Assembly (NCBI GenBank): GCA_020002185.1
Contig: CM034531.1
Span: forward strand, 47,570,102-47,634,101
Direction of reading: 5' to 3'
Origin: Paraescarpia echinospica
Lineage: Eukaryota > Annelida > Polychaeta > Sabellida > Siboglinidae
Length of the DNA: 64,000 nucleotides
Within the stretch, counting starts at the first letter, position 1, and every line of letters starts with the position of its first letter. The position numbers and the translations under genes are program-made. The notes under the pieces are model-generated. The model was not told the DNA's origin. It was given only the letters and a program-made list of their open reading frames with translations, and ran no database searches. Below are positions 58,905-64,000 of this stretch, piece by piece.

Positions 58905-59633
58905 ATGGGTCGATCTAGAGGGTCATCGACGGCGACAAAAAAAGAAGTCGATTTCTCATCTGGTCTTTTTGAGGCACTGTGCGACCCCAAGGTCGCAAAT
59001 AAGCTCAAGGAAATCCTGGTCAACGAACTGAGACAGGAAGTTGCTGAACTCAGAAGAATAGTCGGAGCTAAAGACAAGCAGATCGCCGATCTCCGAGATC
59101 GTGTTGTAGACCTTGAAGAAAAGGCGGACGCCCTCGAGCAATATTCCAGGCGCAACTCTCTGCGCATTTCGGGGATTCCCGAAAGGGGGGGGGGCGAGGA
59201 CGTACTCGAGGAGACACTAAGTGTGATGAATTCGGCGCTTCTACCACCACTGACGGTGGAGGAAGTAGACTGCATACATCGTGTTGGCCCAAAGCTCCCA
59301 GGTAAGACACGTCCGATCCTCATCAAGTTCGCGACATATCGAACGAGACGCAGTGTCTTCGTGACACGGAAACACATTAAATACGAACAACCAGCCCCAG
59401 GACCGTCAGCGACACCGACATCCCACCCGGTATACATTAACGACGACCTCAAGAAGCAAAGATCCCACCTACTTTACGAGTGCCTCAATACCAAAAAGAC
59501 CGGCAAACTAAACGACGTTTGGACTGTTGACGGAAATATTCTGATACGGGACACTTCTAACCGGGTCGTCCAAATTAAGAACCGATCGGAACTCGCGAAA
59601 AGCTGGACTCGCTGTATGCCAATAATGGTATGA
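58905..59633 (+). CDS. LINE ORF1 protein, coiled coil plus RRM, intact
   Basis: 242 residues, ATG to TGA. Residues 30-80 form a heptad-like charged stretch (KLKEILVNELRQEVAELRRI, then KDKQIADLRDRVVDLEEKAD), a likely coiled coil. It is followed by LEQYSRRNSLRISGIPE and KLPGKTRPILIKFATYRTRR, the RRM-type core of L1-like ORF1 proteins (Transposase_22 type). The C-terminal part carries VYINDDLKKQRSHLLYECLN. Such proteins bind RNA and chaperone retrotransposition. The base composition is clearly more GC-rich than ORF2 downstream, and unlike ORF2 it has no break. It may belong to a younger or different element. Confidence 0.82.
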   Translation: MGRSRGSSTATKKEVDFSSGLFEALCDPKVANKLKEILVNELRQEVAELRRIVGAKDKQIADLRDRVVDLEEKADALEQYSRRNSLRISGIPERGGGEDVLEETLSVMNSALLPPLTVEEVDCIHRVGPKLPGKTRPILIKFATYRTRRSVFVTRKHIKYEQPAPGPSATPTSHPVYINDDLKKQRSHLLYECLNTKKTGKLNDVWTVDGNILIRDTSNRVVQIKNRSELAKSWTRCMPIMV

Positions 59634-59872
59634 CATTTGTCATCATTTACACAACGTGTATATGTATTTGTCTATCGTGCAGCACATACACTACTAATGT
59701 AGATCATGATTCTATTACTCTAATACAAATGGGTTAAATTAACATACAGGTATGTTGATAGTAATGAAATTCACCTTGCTTTATTCCTACGAGTTACGTA
59801 CTATGAATTACTCACTAATTCTTTTAGCACTCTTTGAATCATAGCAAGAACATATGTTTACACCGATCGATA

Positions 59873-62800
59873 ATGGATAGAGATAAAGGCTTCTGCCAAA
59901 TATGTAAAAAGAGAGTGCATAGTTGCTCCACTGTACTACAATGCATTACTTGTAAAGGGTATTATCATGTTAATTGTATCACAGTATTGAACAAACAAAA
60001 TATTCAAGATTACTGTGAGTATTGGTATTGTATAAAATGTATGTCTAACATTTTTACAATCATCTCGACAATGACTGTGAATTTATAGATGTCATATTTG
60101 AAAGTTGGATGCATGTTAATATTTCTTTCTCATTCCAAGAACTAGAAAAGAAAGCTTTCGTACCGTTTGAAATCAACAGTGAGTCAGATACAGACATCCT
60201 ATTTAACTCTGATCTAGATACAAATTACTATTGTGAATTCACTCAAAACATGAATAAGTGTAATTACCATATAGAAGATACCTTTAATAAGTCATGCACA
60301 CAAATTGGTGTAACAGATACCACATTCTCTGTTGTTCATGTCAATATTAGAAGTATGCCTCGCCACCACCAACAATTTGGAAATTACTTTGCCAATCTCA
60401 ATCACTCTTTTTCAATAATTGGATTCTCTGAAACGTGGCTACAGGAAAGCAGTGTTGATACTTATAACATTGCAGGTTACCATATGATAAATAACTACAG
60501 AAACAATAAAAAGGGTGGTGGCGTGGCGGTCTGCATAAAAGACTCGCTTCTCTACATACGAAGAGAAGATTTAGATAAAAGTAATGAAGATATAGTGTGT
60601 ATTTATTGAGTTGGACAAAGGTATATTTACATATAAAAGGAACGTTATTATATGAGTTGTGTACAGGCCACCAGACAAAGACATAAATGTATTCACCTCA
60701 AACTTTTATGCTATTTAAAAAAATATCCATAAAGAGAATTGCCTGTGTTATCTCATGGGTGATTTCAATATCAATCTGCTAAATGTGGATAAACATGTAC
60801 CTAGCTCAGAATTTCTTGAATATATGTATACCATGTCATATATTCCTCTCATTAGCAAGCCAACTAGAGTAACTGCTACTTCTGCCACACTTATTGACAA
60901 CATTTTTACTAATAACCTAACTATAAATAGCACAGAAACCTGTTCTGGTATACTATATACAGATATATCAGATCATTTTCCTGTCTTCTATGTCGATAAC
61001 AATAGTTGTTCAACTTATGTAAACACAAAATACATAACTAAGATACCGATCAGAACATAGCAAAGTTTACAACAACAAGTCTAACTAATGCTGACTGGTC
61101 TCTTGTTACTTCTGAGCATGATGACCCAAATAATGCATATGCTGCTTTCTATTCACAGTTTGGTAAGCATTATCTTAACTGCTTTCCTGAAGTAAAGATT
61201 AAACAAAAATACAGCAACAGGAAACCATGACTATCACATGGGCTGAAGACCTCAATAAAATGTAAAAATAAATTATTCGCCTACTACAAAAAAACCCTAC
61301 CCTTACTAATGAAACTAACTATAAAGCATACCGCAATAAGCTTAACTCAATTTTAAGAAGAGCAGAAAGAAATCACTATCAACAGTTATTAAAGCAAAAT
61401 CAATCAACTCTTCTGAAATCATTGCAACTTATTAAGTAAATAATCAATAAAAAACCTCCCCAATCTCCCAAGATAACTATTAATAATCAATTAATAACCG
61501 ATAAAAAGGTAATTGCCAATTACTTCAATAACTATTATGTTAAGGTTGGACCATCGTTGGCTGAAAAGATTACCAAAGATGGTAATGACCCGTCAATATA
61601 TATTAAGCATTGAAACTTCCATACAATATTTATCTCCCCAGTTGAACTGAATGAAGTAGAAACTATAATCAAAGATCTAAAAATATCATGCCCTGGTTGG
61701 GACTTAATAACTCCACATATTGTTAAATTAACATATCATACTTTCTTACTTCCTTTAACACATGTTATTAACTTGTCGTTAACTAAAGGTATTTTTCCAG
61801 ACGACCTGAAAAGAGCAAAAGTGATCCCGATATACAAAGGCGGTGACAAGACACTCGTAAACAATTACCGTCCAATATCGATTTTGCCAGTTTTTTTCTA
61901 AAGTTCTAGAAAAAATAATGTACAACAGATTAACATCTTTCATAAACAAGCATAACATCTTATATGACTACCAGTTTGTACTTACTAGGAGTTTTTCTTG
62001 ATTTCAGTAAAGCTTTCGATACAGTTGACCATAAAATATTACTTAATAAACTAGAACATTATGGCATTAGAGGAAGAGCACTTGCCTGGCTGGAAAGTTA
62101 TTTGTCTAATAGAACGCAGTATGTTTTATTTGATGGAATAAAATCGAACATTCAGTCTATATGCTGTGGTGTCCCACAGGCATCAATAATAGGCCCACTG
62201 TTATTCTTAATCTATATTAACGACATTGTTAACGTATCAGATATCCTATTTCCTATTATATTTGCTGATGATACAAATGTTTTTGTCAATGGTAACAGTC
62301 TTAGCGAGCTAGAAACTGTGATGAATCATGAACTGCAAAAAATTGTTATTTGGTTAAAGAGTAATAAACTATCTTTAAATATAAGTAAAACACATTCTAT
62401 TGTCTTCAAATCAGTAAATAAAAAGGTATCCAATCCAATTGCCATCCTTATTGATGGACTACAAATTACTCAAGTAGAAAACACAAAATTCTTAGGAATT
62501 TTAATCGATGCTAATTTGTCCTGGATTTTTCATATACAGTATATAAAATCTAAAATAGCCAAAGGCGTTGGAATTATAAGTAAAGCTAGAAAAACCCTGA
62601 GTAGATCATCCCTTGTAACGTTATACTGTATACATTTTTATATCCATATCTAACGTATTGTGTTGAAGTGTGGGGAGGAGCATGCCATATAATACACATC
62701 TTAGTTCTTTATACACATTGCAAAAGTATGCAATTCGGTTAGTTATGTCAGCTCCATACAGAGCGCACACAGACCAACTCTTCAAGAAGCTGTCCATTTT

Positions 62801-63075
62801 ACCAATAAGAAAAATCTACGAATACACGGTTGTGCTGTTTATGTACAAAATCGTTAAGAGTATGTTTCCGTCAGTTATGTCTTATCACACAGACTTATGA
62901 CAAGCACAAGGGACCAAGGGTGTTCATTAGAAATAACGAACTACACGAACGTCATAGGACACGCAACGCAGAATTACTACATGTGCCGATTTCAAAAAGT
63001 AATGTATTATATAAAACCATTAGATATCGAGGTGTTAAATTATGGAACTATATGGCGACAACAGTGGATTGTAAT
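59873..63075 (+). pseudogene. LINE ORF2: PHD finger, endonuclease, RT; decayed
   Basis: It starts MDRDKGFCQICKKR with a complete PHD-type C4HC3 finger (CQIC, LQCITC, HVNC, YWYCIKC). After a shift near 60060 come the endonuclease blocks SVVHVNIRSMPRHHQQF, FSIIGFSETWLQ, KKGGGVAV (to 60609), GDFNINLLN and ISDHFPVFY. RT blocks follow: [84 protein letters not shown]-like [10 protein letters not shown] and a C-terminal RHRTRNAELLHVP. At least five frameshifts or stops (near 60060, 60606, 61060, 61235, 61900, 62650, 62900). It is an autonomous-type element of the CR1/L2 group, now dead. Confidence 0.85.
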
Positions 63076-63076
63076 T

Positions 63077-63755
63077 TGAGTCGTTTGTGCAATGTGTCTA
63101 CTGTACAGTAATATAATAGAAGAGTGCGCAACATCTGTCGACGTTCGCAATGACCGCTCGCCGTTCAACATCTGTATCGTTACAATGCGATGGCAAATCC
63201 AACTTCCACGAACACAATCATATCCCCAAATGAATCAACTTTCACAGTACCTGTCCTTTATTCAACATAACATTGTACGTATTGTCGAAAGTGATCATTA
63301 ATTATGGCACAAATACGATACCACCAAAAAACCGACTCGCGTATGATCGCGTGAAGTTTTAATCGAAAACGAGATGCGACACACGCCTTTTTGAAAATAT
63401 TCTAACCAGCGAAATGCCAACAGCGTCCCCCGTTGAAGTGCTCCTACCGCTAGCGTGATCATGCACTTCACTTCTGTATAAGTCAGAAAACACAACAACA
63501 ATGAATTAATCAGAATTCGCTGGTGAGTTGTAATAACTATGGAAAACATAAAATATAATTATGCTGTGGAAGTTGTGTTAAATGTAATGTTTTATAATAT
63601 GGGATATATATATATAATATATAGCATAACACACATCTCATTTAATATCAGTCTTATTTGTTTAATTAATAAGATGATTACATCTCATTTAATAATTTTA
63701 TGTAGCGCGTTTATGTGTGCATAAAATAATGTGTATATTAATTTAATTTATAATT
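63077..63755. repeat. direct repeat flanking the LINE, right copy
   Basis: Right partner of 57613-58480, starting at GAGTCGTTTGTGCAATGTGT immediately after the LINE coding tail and ending at ATAATGTGTATATTAATTTA just before the helicase exon. It has a different, TA-rich middle of about 100 bp in place of the CGCA-containing stretch. Confidence 0.85.
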
Positions 63756-63819
63756 GTACACATAAATATAAAATAGAATGTACGTAGTTAATTTGTTGCA
63801 GTTAGCTGTGCCTACAAAA

Positions 63820-64000
63820 ATGGAAACCACAGAAGGCCGCGTATTGCGCCTATGTGAAGAAGGCCATAGTGTTTTAGTCATAGGTCAGGCAGGTTCAGGG
63901 AAATCTACTTTAATCAGGGCTATGCACACGGCATTAACAAAGAAAGGAAAACGTGTGGCATTAACTGCTGCAACGGGAATCGCCACCATGCAACTGAATG
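63820..64000 (+). CDS. PIF1-like DNA helicase, N-terminal exon, runs off the window
   Basis: From the ATG at 63820 the frame is open to the end (60 codons). It holds VLVIGQAGSGKSTLIRAMHT, a Walker A (helicase motif I), and RVALTAATGIATMQL, the motif Ia of PIF1-type SF1B helicases. A pyrimidine-rich tract and TTGTTGCAG lie 20 bases before the ATG, so it may be an internal exon whose real start is further upstream. PIF1-like helicases in invertebrate genomes are either cellular or parts of Helitrons. The Rep domain that would show a Helitron is not seen upstream, and the duplicated block next to it suggests repetitive context. Confidence 0.75.
   Translation, partial: METTEGRVLRLCEEGHSVLVIGQAGSGKSTLIRAMHTALTKKGKRVALTAATGIATMQLN

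Noticed and set aside
58889..59452. Minus-strand 187-residue frame opposite LINE ORF1
   Set aside because: Serine- and arginine-rich shadow of the GC-rich ORF1; no recognisable domain.

Overview
The window is animal nuclear DNA, AT-rich and intron-rich. It holds GT-AG introns, phase-1 extracellular-domain exons, long CA/TG and tetranucleotide microsatellites, and many broken non-LTR retrotransposons, DNA-transposon relics and tRNA-derived SINEs. The mix suggests a marine invertebrate (mollusc or other lophotrochozoan, or possibly a cephalochordate). I cannot place it further from sequence alone.

The main content lies on the minus strand between about 0.4 and 53.6 kb. It is a tandem array of duplicated multi-exon genes for secreted or membrane proteins. 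Read in transcript order, each copy begins with a near-identical signal-peptide exon (53.48-53.55, 30.64-30.71 and 15.78-15.85 kb). Next come kringle domains, each split over two exons (phase 1 to 0, then 0 to 1), single-exon EGF-like domains (phase 1-1), Ig-like exons and possibly a short transmembrane exon. I count six complete kringles (twelve exons), four EGF exons and two Ig exons. Copy 1 spans about 53.6-43.9 kb, copy 2 about 30.7-19.1 kb and copy 3 about 15.85-11.8 kb. A partial fourth copy (one kringle, one EGF) sits at 3.0-0.4 kb. Introns of the copies are still recognisably homologous, so the array grew by segmental duplication. Copy 2 carries several lesions (lost start codon, a stop in an EGF exon, a lost EGF cysteine) and looks like a pseudogene. 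All six kringles share an extra cysteine pair not present in the classic six-cysteine fold.

Between copies 1 and 2 lies an intact single-exon gene (35.20-36.11 kb, minus) for a membrane-anchored LicD/fukutin-like protein. A broken partial copy of it (43.5-43.9 kb) is joined to the splice acceptor that precedes the Ig exon in copy 2.

The rest is mobile DNA. Non-LTR retrotransposon fragments lie at 4.4-5.1, 5.1-7.9, 8.1-8.35, 32.5-32.8, 33.7-34.0, 39.5-40.0, 41.0-43.1, 46.9-47.95, 54.3-55.0 and 57.0-57.5 kb. A nearly full-length one lies at 58.9-63.1 kb, with an intact ORF1 and a decayed PHD-endonuclease-RT ORF2. There is a Harbinger transposase relic (9.4-10.13 kb), a 1.6-kb foldback element (26.1-27.77 kb), and several short inverted-repeat elements, MITEs and nested SINEs. 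At the right edge (63.82-64.0 kb) an exon of a PIF1-like helicase begins and runs out of the window.
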